Assembly (NCBI RefSeq): GCF_000471905.2 | Contig: NW_006499751.1 | Span: forward strand, 3,419,809 to 3,483,808 | DNA length: 64,000 nucleotides | Direction: 5' to 3' | Origin: Amborella trichopoda | Lineage: Eukaryota; Streptophyta; Magnoliopsida; Amborellales; Amborellaceae | Shown: in pieces, positions 23,166 to 34,924 of the stretch | Position numbering within the stretch: the stretch's first letter is position 1 | Layout: every line of letters starts with the position of its first letter | The notes under the pieces: model-generated | Databases searched by the model: none | Told to the model about the DNA's origin: nothing | Seen by the model: the letters and a program-made list of their open reading frames with translations, nothing else | Position numbers and translations under genes: made by a program

Positions 23166-26100
23166 TGTTTGAAGATATTTTTCATCACTATGGGTCCTCG
23201 ATCCGGAATAAAATAGAGAAGCCGATCAATAAAGCCTAACAAACAATGAAAATTTTGACTGTCTCATAATGGCCCTAGAACTGGCCAAGATCTTCATAAG
23301 GACTCCAAAAATTCTACTACCAAGTTTCGTCGCATTTCGACATGTCCAAGGCAGTGCATACTGAGAAATAGTTTCGGTAGAATTAGCCTCTACCACCCTA
23401 AAATGGGCCCTATAACTAAAACTATATTATCGATGCGTAAAACTGTTGTGGTACCACCACCATTGGAAACAACATGGTTGAAAATGGCTAAAGGTAAAAT
23501 TTTAGTTTAAACGGACATTTCAGGAGGAAGTTATAGGCAAAAGACAGAAACAGGAGGAGTCGCACGCTATTCCTGTCCAGCCACCCTGCAACTAAACTCC
23601 ATTACAGGGGCAGTCACGAATAGTAACTTTCAACACTTATATCTCATCCGTCTCGCGTCGGATCGCGCTCAAATTTTGTGAGAGTGTTCATCTCATCAAG
23701 ACGAGCATTTCAATATGTGACACATCCCATGAAGATGCTTGAGCACGAAGAAAAGCTCGAGAGAAGTTGCTGATCTGTGAAGAAAGTTGCAGGAAAATCA
23801 ACTATATTGTGCCTTGCTCGAGCGGCCAAATCACGACGCTCATGAACCAGATCAACATGAAACTAGTTCCATCGTGCACGTAAGGCCCATGACTATCACT
23901 AATCTGGACTCCGTACATGATGAACGGTAGGAGTTTGTACATGAAATCGATGAAGTGAATGCAAATTTCAGCGCCGAAATTCCAGATTCTGAAAACTCCA
24001 AAGTTGCAAAATCCTCATCCGGACACAAAATCGAGCTGCGTTTGTTGCCACATGATTGTGACGGCATGGTCAGTGGGATCCAACAAAGAAATCACATAAA
24101 AACATCTAGGAACGAGCACACTATCGATCAAAAATTTCAAGATTTATCCAAATTTCAAGACACATGATCGTGGCTTAAAAATATGACCTATGGCTCGAAG
24201 TTGGTATCAAATCGATCACCATGCCGGGCCCTACAAGAAAACAATCATTTTTTGATCAAACTGGCATCAGAGCAACCCCGGATCATTCATGAAAGATCAT
24301 GCAAGTTCTAGGGCAGCACAGGGACTGTTTTGAAATTATACAAATTGTTAGGAAGGGGCAAATCAGTCATTTTTCACTCTATTTTCCTATTTTATTTAAT
24401 TCTGTTAAATCTTAATTTTCAAAAATTAGGTTTAATTTTGATCAATCTGCCCATGTTTGGGAAAAACTCTATATATACCACGTACTATCATTGTACAAGG
24501 ACCCTTCGTTAAAGAGAATTTTTTCTTAATAAAATTCCCATTCCTTCTTATGTTAGGTCACGTTTGGAGAGAGAAAGGAAGGAGAGATAACTTTTTTATC
24601 GGTACCCCTAGGCTCAAGGTAAATCTTTTTCTCTCTTCTCTTCTTTTCTTCTTTTCTTCTCTTTCTTCCTCTCTTTCTTCTTCCTTCTCTTCTTCTTCTG
24701 AACTCTCCTCAAAGGCTATGTGCGGCAGTGGCAATGTCGTGCATGCCTTTTTCTTTTTTTCCCCCTCCTTTGGCTTCAAAAGTCATGTATGGCGATGGCA
24801 ACGCCATGCGTGAGCCTCTTTTCTCTCTCTTCGTTTGTTTCTGCCTCTCCACTAGAAGCACAATTGGCAATGCCTATTGTCGGCCGCAGGGGTCTCACCC
24901 TGTTGCGCGCCTATCACAGACAACGATGCTTATCGTCGCCCGTGAAGGGTCGCGACAATATCTATCGCCGTCCGCAGGCTTCTCTCTCGCTCTCTGCTTA
25001 ACGTAGATGGCGACATCTATCTCCACCCGTAAAGGATCGTGGCGATACCTATCGTCATCCCCGAGCTTCCCTAGTGCGCTCGGTGCCGATCACCGTCCGC
25101 GAGCTTCCTTCGTGCGCTCAGTGCCAATCACCGTATGTGAGCTTCCTTCGCATGCTCTGTGCCTATCGCTGTCCACGAGCTTCTTTTGTGCACTCGATGC
25201 CTGTCACCGTCTGTAGGTTTCTCTTGCGTTTCACGCCTATTATCGTGTGCTTCATAGGGAGCTACCGTCGTGTGCTTCATAAGAGGCTATCGTCGGGTGC
25301 TTCACAAGAGGCTATCGCTACCCGCGATGGGACGTGCTGCTTTCTCGTGTTGCCAACGGCGATGCTTAGCATCGTCTGTAGCTCATTGCTCACCCCCTAG
25401 CCGTGAGCAGCAATGTCTAGCATCGGCCAAGGGCCGCAGCACTATTGCTCCACGGTTGGGAATGGCGATGCCTAACGCCGTCGGGACCTCATCTCTTCAC
25501 CATCTCGCACCTTCTCTTCATTCTCTTCTCTTGTCACTTGACTGAGGGTAGACTCGGTCGGGCATTGCCATAACGGTCTGGCTGTTGAGCAGTGTTATCG
25601 TCATGTTGGTTCTAAGTACCATGCCTGTCTAGCGGCCACACAAGATTAGGACAGTCATATCGGCCTTGGTTTCGAGTAGTATTGCCGTCGCACCGGTCTG
25701 AGTTACCGTGCCCGTCTTGCTACTGCTCCGAGTAGGTCATTGCACTGGTCCAGCTATCGTGCTAGTATCATCCCCTTGTCGAGTCCCTTTCTCCTTACTC
25801 CTCTCATTTAAATCTTCTTTTCATCACCTTAACTTCTCACCTTCTTTGCCATATGAATGTGCATTTCCCTAAGACAAGGGTGGGTCCTTCGCCCCACTTG
25901 TCTTGCAAGTTAACTATGACAGTGTTGTGCAGAAAACAAGGAGATTGTAGCTCAAGGGAGGTGATTCCGAACCAGCTGAAGCAGCTGGGGGGCTTTCTGT
26001 CGTGATCAAAGAGGGCGCCCCTGCGAGTCAGCCTAAGTAATTCATGGACCCAGGTGAGGTTGGTCCCCACCTCATATTCAAAATTAGTTGGACACCTGCC

Positions 26101-26218
26101 TTTGTCCTTTGAACAAGGTTCCCAAGAGAGCGATCTCAAGTTCCGGGTCTCCCGAACCTGAGACATGTGTCACCCGATCACCTAGATCCAGGGGAGGCGA
26201 GATCGAGACATTTAACCA
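23166..26218 (+). repeat. E2 5' LTR (3,053 bases)
   Basis: Begins TGTTTGAAGATATTTTTC and ends TTTAACCA, three bases before the primer site. It holds a TATA-like CTCTATATATACCA (24,469-24,482) followed by the start of a pyrimidine-rich leader (24,620-24,700), a GC-rich region with 30-46-base units of the type CACCGTCCGCGAGCTTCCTT (25,030-25,260), CTTCACAAGAGGCTATCG units (25,260-25,320), and the conserved U5 (25,820-26,218). Confidence 0.85.
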
Positions 26219-26221
26219 GCT

Positions 26222-26240
26222 TGGCGACTCCATTGGGGAC
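26222..26240 (+). other. E2 primer-binding site (tRNA-Arg type)
   Basis: TGGCGACTCCATTGGGGAC begins three bases after the LTR end. It is complementary to a tRNA 3' end of the form CCCCAATGGAGTCG plus CCA, close to a plant tRNA-Arg. Primer sites of this kind are known for Ogre/Tat elements. M1's equivalent site (48,604-48,595) is degraded. Confidence 0.75.
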
Positions 26241-26307
26241 TTATTACCCCTTCGTCTGTTTGTTCGTGTTTGATTAGTATCACCTTTTACTTTATGCACT
26301 ACATTTT

Positions 26308-29160
26308 ATGGCATCTGGGTTATTCAACCTGTTCATCCGAGTTGGGGATTTTCTCATCCCTGCACTCGTGACCATCCCAGGGAAGCGAACTACCCTATCT
26401 TCCTTTCCTACACTCCTTTTGAGTTAGGATACCTAGTCTGGCTCCCAGGTTCTTTCCTGGATTGGTGCGAGAAGGGACTTAAAGGTCCCTGACTACTCAC
26501 TTCCTTGCTCCGGTGGACCCTCCACCATAGCCTCTCATATTGGTATCACATCTGCTACCGCACACAGCACACACCCTGCTACTGGCAAGTCCCTTGTCGG
26601 TCATATTGCTGAGGTACGCTTGAAGGCTACCTTGTCCACTCTCCAGAAAGGTAGCAGGTGGTCGTTGCTCCTGAGGGGCGCCGCAAGGTAACCCCCCATA
26701 CTCCTTAACTACCTCGAACCTCTACATCTAGAGGCTCGGCACACAGATCGTACACACCCAAAGGCTAGTGGTCTATCCACTCGAGCCACACCTCGGGGCA
26801 ACTTTCATGCTGCCTTGAGCCCATGTCTAGGGCTAAGCCTTCTCGGGCTGAACCCCACAAGCGCCATGCATTTGCATTCCACAGCTCAGGGCAATGCCAG
26901 TTTGAGCACACAAGGGTCGACCACTTCGTCCTCCCTCTCAGCACACACAGCTTCACCCTGTGAGAGATTGGTTTCCACCCAGTTCGTCACAAACACAAGC
27001 TCCCAGGTCTCGGCCTCCTAAGGTCGAACCAGCTGACCGAGCTCGGGTTGACCGCTAAGTCACCAGGACGGTTATCCCTGAAGGTGCACACGCACCAGCT
27101 TTGCAGGTTCCTCCCCGGTCCCGACTCAGGCGGTTTCATGAACTAGTTCCTTCTTCTGTCACTCTTCCTTTTCCAGGCAAGCACATCGAGACTTGGTACT
27201 CAAAGGTTTTCCCTAAGAGTACCATCTTGAGCCAGCCGCCTCAAGTCAGGCATGCACCTGGTCCTTACAATGGAATTCAGGGCAACGACCCGATGTTAGA
27301 TAGAAGTCTATAGCCTCCGAGGTAGCAACCCAGATTGCTCTGTATCCTTGGACCCACTCTTTGCTCCAGCTAATGGACATAGCCCTGACATGCTTAAGAA
27401 AGATGGGGCAGTCCAAATCTCAATCTCAGAATCAAGCAGAAGAGAGGCCTGTAGATCTTGACTAAAGAGGCCCCTAAGGCAATCGAGGTTACCACCCTTG
27501 GTGACCTCCTGCCTCACAATCCCTTCTTCCCTCTTTGGACTTCTGAACTAAAGCAAGAAGTTCAAGATTGCTCGATGGTTACTATCACAAGAGAAGACCG
27601 AGCTGCTAAGAAGTCACGGTCCCAAGACTGTCAAGAACCGGTCATCACGCGGTCGGTGTATAAGGCTCGAGTCCAGGCGGGGCATGCTAAGCCCCTACAG
27701 ACCGACTTGCCAAGCACGACTTGTCAACCCCGGCAGTCCACTACTTCACTTGGCTTTGGCCCTTGGAAGAAACAGTCAGCATCATGATGATTAACAACCA
27801 GGATGACGCCCAAGAAGAGCGAATAAATAGGTTCGAGGTAATGTTGCAGTCCATTCTCGAAAAGATGGATCGCTTAGAAGCCTCCAGGATCTCTCCTCCT
27901 CACCATGAGGCCAACTCTCAGCTCGGAGAGGACACAGGTCTTAGGCAAACTCCCCCACCGGCCTCCCAAGGCAGCTCTGCTCCCCGCACAGTTTCGCAAG
28001 CTGATATAGATGCCATGGTGACCCACAGTCTCAAGAATAAGGTCTCAGACATGCAAGAGACGCCACTCTACCAAAATTCATACCCCTCATACATCGACCA
28101 GGTGTCATTTCCCTCAAACTACCAAAAAGGGAAGCTTCCCCTGTTCAATGGTACTACATGCCCACACCAGCATACTGATCAATTCCAAGCTGCTTATCGA
28201 GAGATGGCAACTGATGGATGACTCCTTCTCCGTCAGTTTGTCAAGACTCTCGAAGGGCCAGCCTTCCAGTGATATGTTCGGTTGCCGCCAAACTTGGTAC
28301 ACACGTGGTAGCAAATGGACCAGTTGTTTTACTAACGCTTCTATGAAGTTCAGAAAAGCGTGGAAACCATCGAGCTCCTCACTCTGACTCAAGACTCAGG
28401 TGAGCCAGTTGACAAGTTCATCGCCTGATGGAGAGAGTTAGCAACCTTTCATGCCACTCCTATAATTGAAAAAGAAGCGGTTCAGATCTGCATACGAAAT
28501 ATGTTGCGCGAGATTTTCCTGCATGTCGAGGCCTCCAATCCACCCTCCATGTCAAAGCTCATCTCTAAAGTAGTTCGTATACAGGGTCTGTTCAAGCACC
28601 ATGACGGATCTCGTCAGTAACCCTATGACTCGAATTCTCGCTCCAACAGTCGGGGCAACTAGCAAAATGTAGTGATTAGTGCGCCTGTTACTGTGACCGA
28701 CACTAAGAAAACCCTAGACCTCTCTAAGGCACAGACACTTCAGGCTGGGGGCAAGCAGAAATCCTATAACAAGGTTCCGCCCCCTAAAATTACAAATCGA
28801 AGTGACTACAAGATCCAACACCAAAATAAGTTGTACCCCTTCGACAAGGAGTGGGTTCCTGCGTTGTTTCAATAACTACTGGATCAAAGCATGATCCAGC
28901 TGCCGGAGGTCAACATCCCAGAACAACCTGTATAGGAGACACATGAGAGGTACTACACTTATCACAGGAGAATCGGTCACCCTACTCAAGAGTGCTATAC
29001 GCTCAAGGACACTATCGAAGCCCTTATTAACAAGGGTCAAATAAAGCTCGAAGAGCTAAAGAAAGCATTCGGGGAAACTAAGGCTGCCCACATAGTGACA
29101 ATCTAAGAGGGTGATGAAGCATCCGCTATACTTCATGCACTATTGTCCACAATGCTCGAA
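26308..29160 (+). pseudogene. E2 ORF1/gag polyprotein
   Basis: Starts at ATG 26,308 (MASGLFNLFIRVGDFL), 68 bases after the primer site. This N-terminal segment aligns with M1's MAFGFFNRFIRIGDFL. A frameshifted middle is followed by the gag core (27,784-28,620): the helical region QADIDAMVTHSL, YPSYIDQV, KTLEGPAFQ, FYEVQKSVETIELLTLTQ, EPVDKFIA and VEASNPPSMSKLISK, as in Tat-type capsid (retrotransposon gag family). The tail YPFDKEWVPALFQ and YHRRIGHPTQECYTLKD is a zinc-knuckle-like motif whose first Cys is replaced by Tyr. In-frame stops in the core lie at 28,219, 28,270, 28,309, 28,333, 28,426 and 28,618, mostly where M1 has Arg, Trp or a charged residue. Gag would assemble the cytoplasmic particle; this copy cannot. 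Confidence 0.8.
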
Positions 29161-30629
29161 GATGGTCGTTAACAAGGTAACCCAAGTTCCTGCCTTCAGG
29201 AATTGAGGACCTCTGGTGTTCATATCATCTGGTACGAGGCCATGATGTGAGCGAATGCACTGGCTTCCATGAGCTCTTGGCGAAGAAGATGCAGCAATGC
29301 CAAGAAGTTCATGGTAACCCAGAAGGACATCCTCATGTCCCTGCTCCACCAGTGCAAGAAGACCTCCCGACACAAGCCCAGGGAAGTGTCGAGTTAGATC
29401 CTCTGCAGAATTTCTTCGAGGTTATGCTTCAACAGGGTCTCATTAACCCCCAAGCCAGCCAGGCAGCCTAGGCGTCTTGCCCAGGGTACAGAAAATCTCT
29501 GGTGCTCATATCACCAAGTAGGGGGCCACAAGCTGAAAGAATGCTCTGGGTTCGAAGCTGTAGTCACTCAGAAGGAACATGACAGCTACATTGTTTATGT
29601 CGTTCTCCCATAACACTTCCAGGCCATCACTCCCGTCCAAGAGGAAATCCAACTACAGGTCCCTTATGAGCCTACACTTGACCCTTCAGAGCCCTCGACT
29701 TCTCAGCTCTAAGAAGTCTATCATGGACAAAGTAGGCTCAGTCCTTGAAGCATGAAGTAGTCTGTGAAGCTAGAACTACTTATCAGCTCGATAGGACGGA
29801 CCAAACACCTCCTCAGAGATCCAGAAGGAGACGAACACCCAAGTCAGCTCACTGAAGGAACCACATTCCTCAGCCACCGGTCGAGGAAGAGTTTCCCAAG
29901 CCTCTTCCCCCACTACCGACTTTATAGGACTTTATCTCAGGCGCATATCACCTTATCCCTTCATCAAAAAAAACGGACGTTCTTAAGTCATCAATGGCTC
30001 GAGATTCGTCAAACACGAGTGACGACGTTAAAAGCACCCCCATGAGGCCAGAGCCGGGGCAAGACCTAAAATCCCCCCTGCATTCGTCCAATACGGGTGA
30101 CGACTCTAAAAGCACCCCCCAACGGTCAGAGCCAGGGCAAGACCTAAAATATCTCCTACACACGTCCAATTCTGGTGACAACGTAAAAAGCAACCCAAGA
30201 CATTCTAACTCTGTTGTTTCCTCTTCTTCTCCTCCCTCCTCTTCTAGCTCTTTCACAAGTACAGTTCAGCAGTACTTAAACTTCGAAACTCTAAACAGAG
30301 AGCTCCATGGCACTAACCTCAGCAGGTCACTCCTAAGAAAGATGTCGGCTCAGGCAGTTGGATTCTTGACGGTCGTCGACGCTCTGACAGCCCAAGCCAA
30401 GACCGAGCCATCTTCAAGCTCCTGTTCCAAAGAGGCCTCCCATATGGTGCAGATCTTTGAAGAACCATCCAACGTAGGGCAAATGAGCCTAAGATTGGGG
30501 AAGAAGCTACAACGCACACCTCAAAAGCTCAAGATCCTCAAGTTTCCTGATCCTTCACTTTTCTCTAAGCCTCAACCTCAAACCTCTACATCATTAATAC
30601 AAATCCCTATTACTTCCCCATCAACCTAG
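29161..30629 (+). pseudogene. E2 gag-protease linker, Ser-rich
   Basis: Degenerate sequence with one 211-codon open frame (29,994-30,629). That frame has a repeated GDDVKS/GDDSKS/GDNVKS motif in roughly 27-residue units (SSNTGDDSKSTPQRSEPGQD), a poly-Ser stretch and the segment FETLNRELHGTNLSRSLLRKM. M1 has the same segments (GDDIKS, poly-Ser, FEALDRELEGTNISRMHRRRL at 45,001-44,714), so it is a real, conserved but rapidly changing part of the polyprotein. No enzymatic motif. Confidence 0.55.
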
Positions 30630-30659
30630 ACTGCATCCGCTGAACAACAAAGTCAGCCA

Positions 30660-31440
30660 GTGTCACAAACTAAAACTCAACCAAAACCTTCTCTTAAGCC
30701 TACCTTACCACCTATGCCATGGACTGGATTAGGAACACAAAAGGCTAATGAGGATAAGGTGAAATATGATGTAATTGGGCATTTGAGAAAGCTTCCAGCA
30801 CTTCTAAGTATCTATGATGCCCTCCTATTGTTTAAAGACTACCGTATGGCCTTGGTTCAAGCTCTTTCTAACCCAGAGGTGTACGAAACTGAAGTGGAGC
30901 TTATTGAGGTTGACCTAGCCATCTTGAGTGGGTGTTTGATAATATCCTTTTCCAAAGATGACCTTCAGTTGGGAGGAAAATTCCCCCTCTTCGTGAATGG
31001 TGAATTATACGCCTAGCCTATCAACCAGATTATGCTTGATGGACGGTTAGCAGTCAACCTGATCCCAAGAAGGATCCTCACCCGATTGGGATTAGGGTCT
31101 GAAGACCTCACTCCTACCCATATCACCGTGCAAGGGTTCAACCAATCAGGAGAAAAGCCAACTGAAGATCGGTGACTTGAACGATGATGCTCAGTTCCAT
31201 GTAATCAACACCGATACATCTTACAATGTCCTGCTGGGCCGCCCTTGGCTGCATGATCAGAGGGTGGTTCCTTCCATGTTCCACCAATAGTGCAAGTACA
31301 GTCGAGATGGGAGACAACAGACGGTCTATGCCAATAAGAGACCATTTCATGTAGTTGAGACTCACTATACGAATGGTAAGTACTACTTCACAGACCTTTC
31401 AGCACTAGAAAGTCAAAGGATGATGATTGGAAGCCTGTGA
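30660..31440 (+). pseudogene. E2 aspartic protease (retropepsin-like)
   Basis: An open part (30,660-31,016) leads into IMLDGRLAVNLI, the active-site region, where the family has DGGSAVN/DGGSSVN; Gly-Ser is replaced by Arg-Leu. Further on come TPTHITVQGFNQSG, FHVINTDTSYNVLLGRPWLH (the second conserved retropepsin block) and VVPSMFHQ. A stop precedes the active site (TAG, about 31,015) and there are a deletion/frameshift near 31,165 and a TAG at 31,290. The protease would mature the Gag polyprotein. It aligns along its length with M1's better-kept copy (44,017-43,430). Confidence 0.75.
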
Positions 31441-32282
31441 GAGAGACAGGACCCTTGTCACAATATGATATTGAAGATCTGGGGTGAATGATTACAGATA
31501 TGTTCAAAGAGGAGGAAAGACAAGGAAAGATCGTCCCTTTGACACCTATCTACCCAAGTATACCTTGCCACCTCTCCATGGTCATGGTGTCCTCTCCCGA
31601 AGACACAGCTTCCGCCTCTACCTCTACTTCTAATTCGCCAGAACAAAATGATGAGCTAGAAGCAACTCCTGAGACTGAGGAAGCCTTAGAGGTAGACCTT
31701 CCAGCACCAAGGGTCACCTATACGTTGAACCAGTAAAAAGTCCTACTCCCCAATGCTCTTCTAGAAGCAGAACTGACATACCAACCACCAAGGAAGGTCC
31801 TCCAAATCCCATCCTCCTAGAACAAGGGGATCACCAGCAGCCAAAAGAAGGTCTTGCACTTCTCAAAGGCTCTCGAAGAAGTACAGGTGGATAAGAGTTA
31901 GCCCTTCGGCTCTTAAGAACAAGACCCCATGACAAAGTTGAGAAGTGAGGTTCGTAGCCTCCAGAATCCGTTGGAGGTTATGCGTGTCGCTTCAAAGCAT
32001 TTAAAGGAGTTTGTCTCTGAGACTAAGATCTATGATGAGCTCAAAACTAATGTACCTCAAATCGAAGCCAAAGCGCCCCCAGATTGGAGTATTTACAGCA
32101 AACAGGTTCACCAAATCATGAGAACCATGAATTATGATCCCCTGTCCAATCAAACGCCAACGGGCAAGGAAGCAACTGTGCCCCCATTCGAGGTCATTGG
32201 AGCCACGACAAGTTTTCAAAAGACAAAGCAAGAAGTGGGATATTCTTTTTCATCTCACACGGCGAAGGGAAAGAAGCAATAA
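31441..32282 (+). pseudogene. E2 post-protease region
   Basis: Contains MFKEEERQGKIVPLTP (31,500), an acidic Ser/Glu-rich stretch, and a 117-codon frame (31,929-32,282) with VASKHLKEFVSETKI and KAPPDWSIYSKQVHQIMRTM. M1 has counterparts (43,387-42,616). In autonomous Tat elements this part would lead to reverse transcriptase. Here the frame ends at 32,282 and the antisense 3' end begins about 60 bases on, in both elements, so the loss of polymerase is shared rather than private. Confidence 0.65.
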
Positions 32283-32340
32283 AGCAGAACGAGAAGGAAG
32301 AATAAAAGAGCCACGTATCACCCTAAAGCAAAAGAGAGAA

Positions 32341-32350
32341 TTTTATTCAT
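32341..32350 (-). terminator. Poly(A) element of the E2 antisense gene
   Basis: ATGAATAAAA on the minus strand, about 60 bases from the end of the sense frame (32,282), so the two units are tail to tail. It is identical to the ten-base string in M1 and P0. Confidence 0.6.
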
Positions 32351-32465
32351 AAAGCAAGATAACAACACAAGTGACGGCATACAAAGAAAGTAAAAGGCAA
32401 AGATGGGCATTTTATTTCTATTGCCAAACGTTTGTGTACAATTAATTATAAAAGAAGAAGATCGC

Positions 32466-33506
32466 TTAGCTCTCAAGACTGAGCCGATAGTAGTTCTGTT
32501 GTGTCCATTTGATCCCATCCTTCATAGCTGCCGCCTGGAGAAGGGAAAACTTTCTAACCAAAGGAGGATATTCTCCGCGTACCAACTGAGGTGAAAATGG
32601 GTCTTTTTCTACCTCACTGGCTGTAGTAAGCAAGCCTTCCAAATCATTGATCTTACGTCCAAGAATTGCCATGTCATCCTCATTTTCAAAACATGCGATT
32701 TATTTAAATATCGAAGGAATCTCTGAAGGCAAAATCTTGAAATCCGGGTGAACGAACTGATGCATGAGAAAATTGGTTTTAAGGTTACCCAAGTGTGCCG
32801 CCGCAGAATCTGTGATAGTTAAAGGCCCAAGGAAGAACTTAAGTAAAGGCCTGATAGAGGGATATTTCTAAATAGAAGTTGATTCTTCAAAATCCAAAAC
32901 TGCCCTATCCTATTGAGCTATGTCAGTCACTTTCGTTTTGAACAAGTCTGCACAGGGAACATTCAAGTCGAGGAGGTTGTCTATCATCCTTTTCCCCAAA
33001 AATGGGAACATGACCAGCTCAAAGAAAGAAGCCCGACCAAAAATTTTATAAGCGGCTCTAAGAAGATCACTTCCATTGTCCGTAAAAATATTACGACGAT
33101 TGAGCTTTGTAACTTGTGCAGGGAAAGGTATCACGGCCTGTGATACGACAAAGCCTCCACAAATGCGCCAAACAAGAGAATGAATAACCTGCCTTGAGAA
33201 AGAGGTGACTACAAAAGCTGAACCTATGTTAGGTTCCCTTCGGACAGAAACTGCAGGGCCCCCTTTCAAAATTGCAAGAGAAAACGCCCGACTCCCGATT
33301 ACTATCAGGTCGCACAAACCAGAATCACTCTGAGAAGGCAGTGGCGTGCCACCACTCCTATGAGCAAGAGGTTGAGATGAGGGATGTGATTTGTTAGGTT
33401 CAATTACCATCAATTCTCCCCCATTCTCTTCCCCAAAAACCTTCTTCGAAGATACCGGCATTTTGGAAGCTTTCGAGGCCCTGACTATCGCACAATCAAT
33501 CACCAA
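32466..33506 (-). pseudogene. E2 antisense gene (helical protein, unknown function)
   Basis: The main frame (33,506-32,910, 198 codons) plus 32,672-32,466, with three or so stops between, encodes a protein related to P1's antisense product: GGFVVSQAVIPF, DLLRAAYKIFGR, an ENEDDMAILGRKINDLEGLL helix near the end, and a tail ending YYRLSLES. It is predicted soluble, with no signal peptide or membrane segment. I recognise no named domain, and it does not resemble the PMD protein in the same slot of M1. The conserved alignment between E2 and P1, despite neutral decay around them, argues that it once encoded a selected protein. The start ATG is unsure; an upstream exon is possible. Confidence 0.6.
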
Positions 33507-34399
33507 GACACAAGCTCAACACCGGCTGGCCTTATGAAGACTATCGCCGTCTCACAGCCAAAGATGGGCTGTCACCATCTCACAACCAAAAGAGGGCTAT
33601 CGCGTCTCACAACCAAAGGAAGGCTACTAACGCCATCTGCGCCTAACACCACCTGCGCTCCAACTGATTGCAAGCGTCACACGTGCAGCACACTGTGTCC
33701 CTTGAAAATCCTAGCAATCCACCTGACACCCGTGATGTGGCCTGTCACCGCACGTGCAGAAAATGACAGTTTGTTGTCCCACAGCCCTTTGCCTGCCTGA
33801 CCGTTATGGCCTCGCGACACCTCAGGTTCGCACCGGCCTTTCCTCTATTCATCGGGAACTCACTCCTACTCATTGGGAAACCTTTTCCACTGATGAAGTT
33901 AGTGGAAAATCGCTCGGAGTTCCTCAAAATCTCCCCTGAGACCCTGTAGGTTTCCTTCTCCCTTCTTCCTCCCACTTCTGCAGTTCGCCACAACTCACTG
34001 GACTTTCACTATGTTTCTGGTGAGCCCACTATTGCTCTTCCTTCTTCTTTTCTGATAATCAGAGGACCATCAGAGCCCCCTGACCCTTCTGCAACCTCCC
34101 AGCAACTGCATAACTACCGAAAAAGCACTAGAACTCCAACAGAGCACCATTATGACTCTTGCAATTTCACCAGAAAGGTCTCGACGAAACTCTGAGTAGC
34201 CCTTGTTCCCTGCTCAAAAGGTCCCAACACTCTTTGAAAGCATCCGCAAGTACAGTGCAAAGGTCTATGACATGCTTAAGCTCACCAAAAAACCCCTGAT
34301 GGCCTATATGCTGCGAGTGTTGACCAGAACAGTCTTGCCGAAAGTATCTTGGTGGAAACTCTGGCTCGCTCTCTCTAAAAAACTCTCTCGACTATTTTA
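33507..34399 (-). other. Leader region of the E2 antisense gene
   Basis: Between promoter and reading frame. Contains several CTATCGC(C/G)TCTCACAACCAAAG units (33,535-33,640) and otherwise unique sequence with only fragmentary frames. Arrangement matches M1 (repeat block between promoter and protein frame). An intron is plausible but unproven. Confidence 0.4.
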
Positions 34400-34401
34400 T
34401 C

Positions 34402-34442
34402 CCTCGGTAAAATAGTAAAATGGGGTTCTTCCCCTTTTTATA
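34402..34442 (-). promoter_or_regulatory. Antisense promoter of E2 (TATA box and conserved block)
   Basis: On the minus strand TATAAAAAGGGG (34,442-34,431) is followed by AACCCCATTTTACTATTTTACC and a GTTTTTTAGAGAGAGCG leader, written in part only. The layout equals that of M1 (18,150-18,190) and, more loosely, P1 (52,789-52,735). Confidence 0.65.
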
Positions 34443-34559
34443 CTTAGCAGTGCCACAAAGTGCCCTTCACAGGTCTGAAATGACTCTTCAGTCCTCATCT
34501 ACAAACGGTGATAAGACCAGGCCGGGGAGGGTCAAGCCCGAGGCCCGAATGAGCAATCG

Positions 34560-34770
34560 CCACGTGCTTTTCCAAGGAGCTAACGTCATGCGCTTCACTA
34601 GTAGCTAACGTCATGCACTTCACAAGAGGCTATCGCCATGCGCTTCACCAGAGGCTATCATCGTGTTGCATCAGAAGCTATTGCCGTGCGCTTCATGAGG
34701 ACTTAATGCCGCACACGCTTCACTAAGAGACTATCTTTGTGCTGCTCACTAGGGCCTAACACTACGTGTG
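34560..34770. repeat. CTTCACAAGAGGCTATCG repeats upstream of the E2 antisense promoter
   Basis: Seven or so units of about 27-30 bases alternating CGCTTCAC(C/A)AGAGGCTATCGCCATG forms. The 18-mer at 34,618-34,635 is identical to one inside the E2 5' LTR (25,300-25,317); close copies also occur in F1 (38,345-38,365) and the 3' LTR (41,680-41,730). Confidence 0.8.
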
Positions 34771-34924
34771 TCATCCAAAACATAGCACAGTGCGCATGCC
34801 ATGGTACTCCCATTCGGACCATCACTCTGCATCCCTAGGGAGTTCATTCCCTGTACCACAGTCTCACTCCTCAGGGAGTCGAGTCTCCAGTTATAGCTCT
34901 ATTCCCCATGGAGTCACATTCCCT

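Noticed and set aside
24457..25545. Overlapping plus-strand frames of 90-118 codons with Cys/His/Arg-rich repeats
   Set aside because: Produced by GC-rich LTR repeats (CACCGTCCGCGAGC type) in E2; the equivalents at 37,960 and 41,484 are not conserved in frame.
32910..33143. 76-codon plus-strand frame continuing the sense strand of E2
   Set aside because: Overlaps the antisense protein frame, which aligns with P1; no polymerase motif appears on the plus strand.
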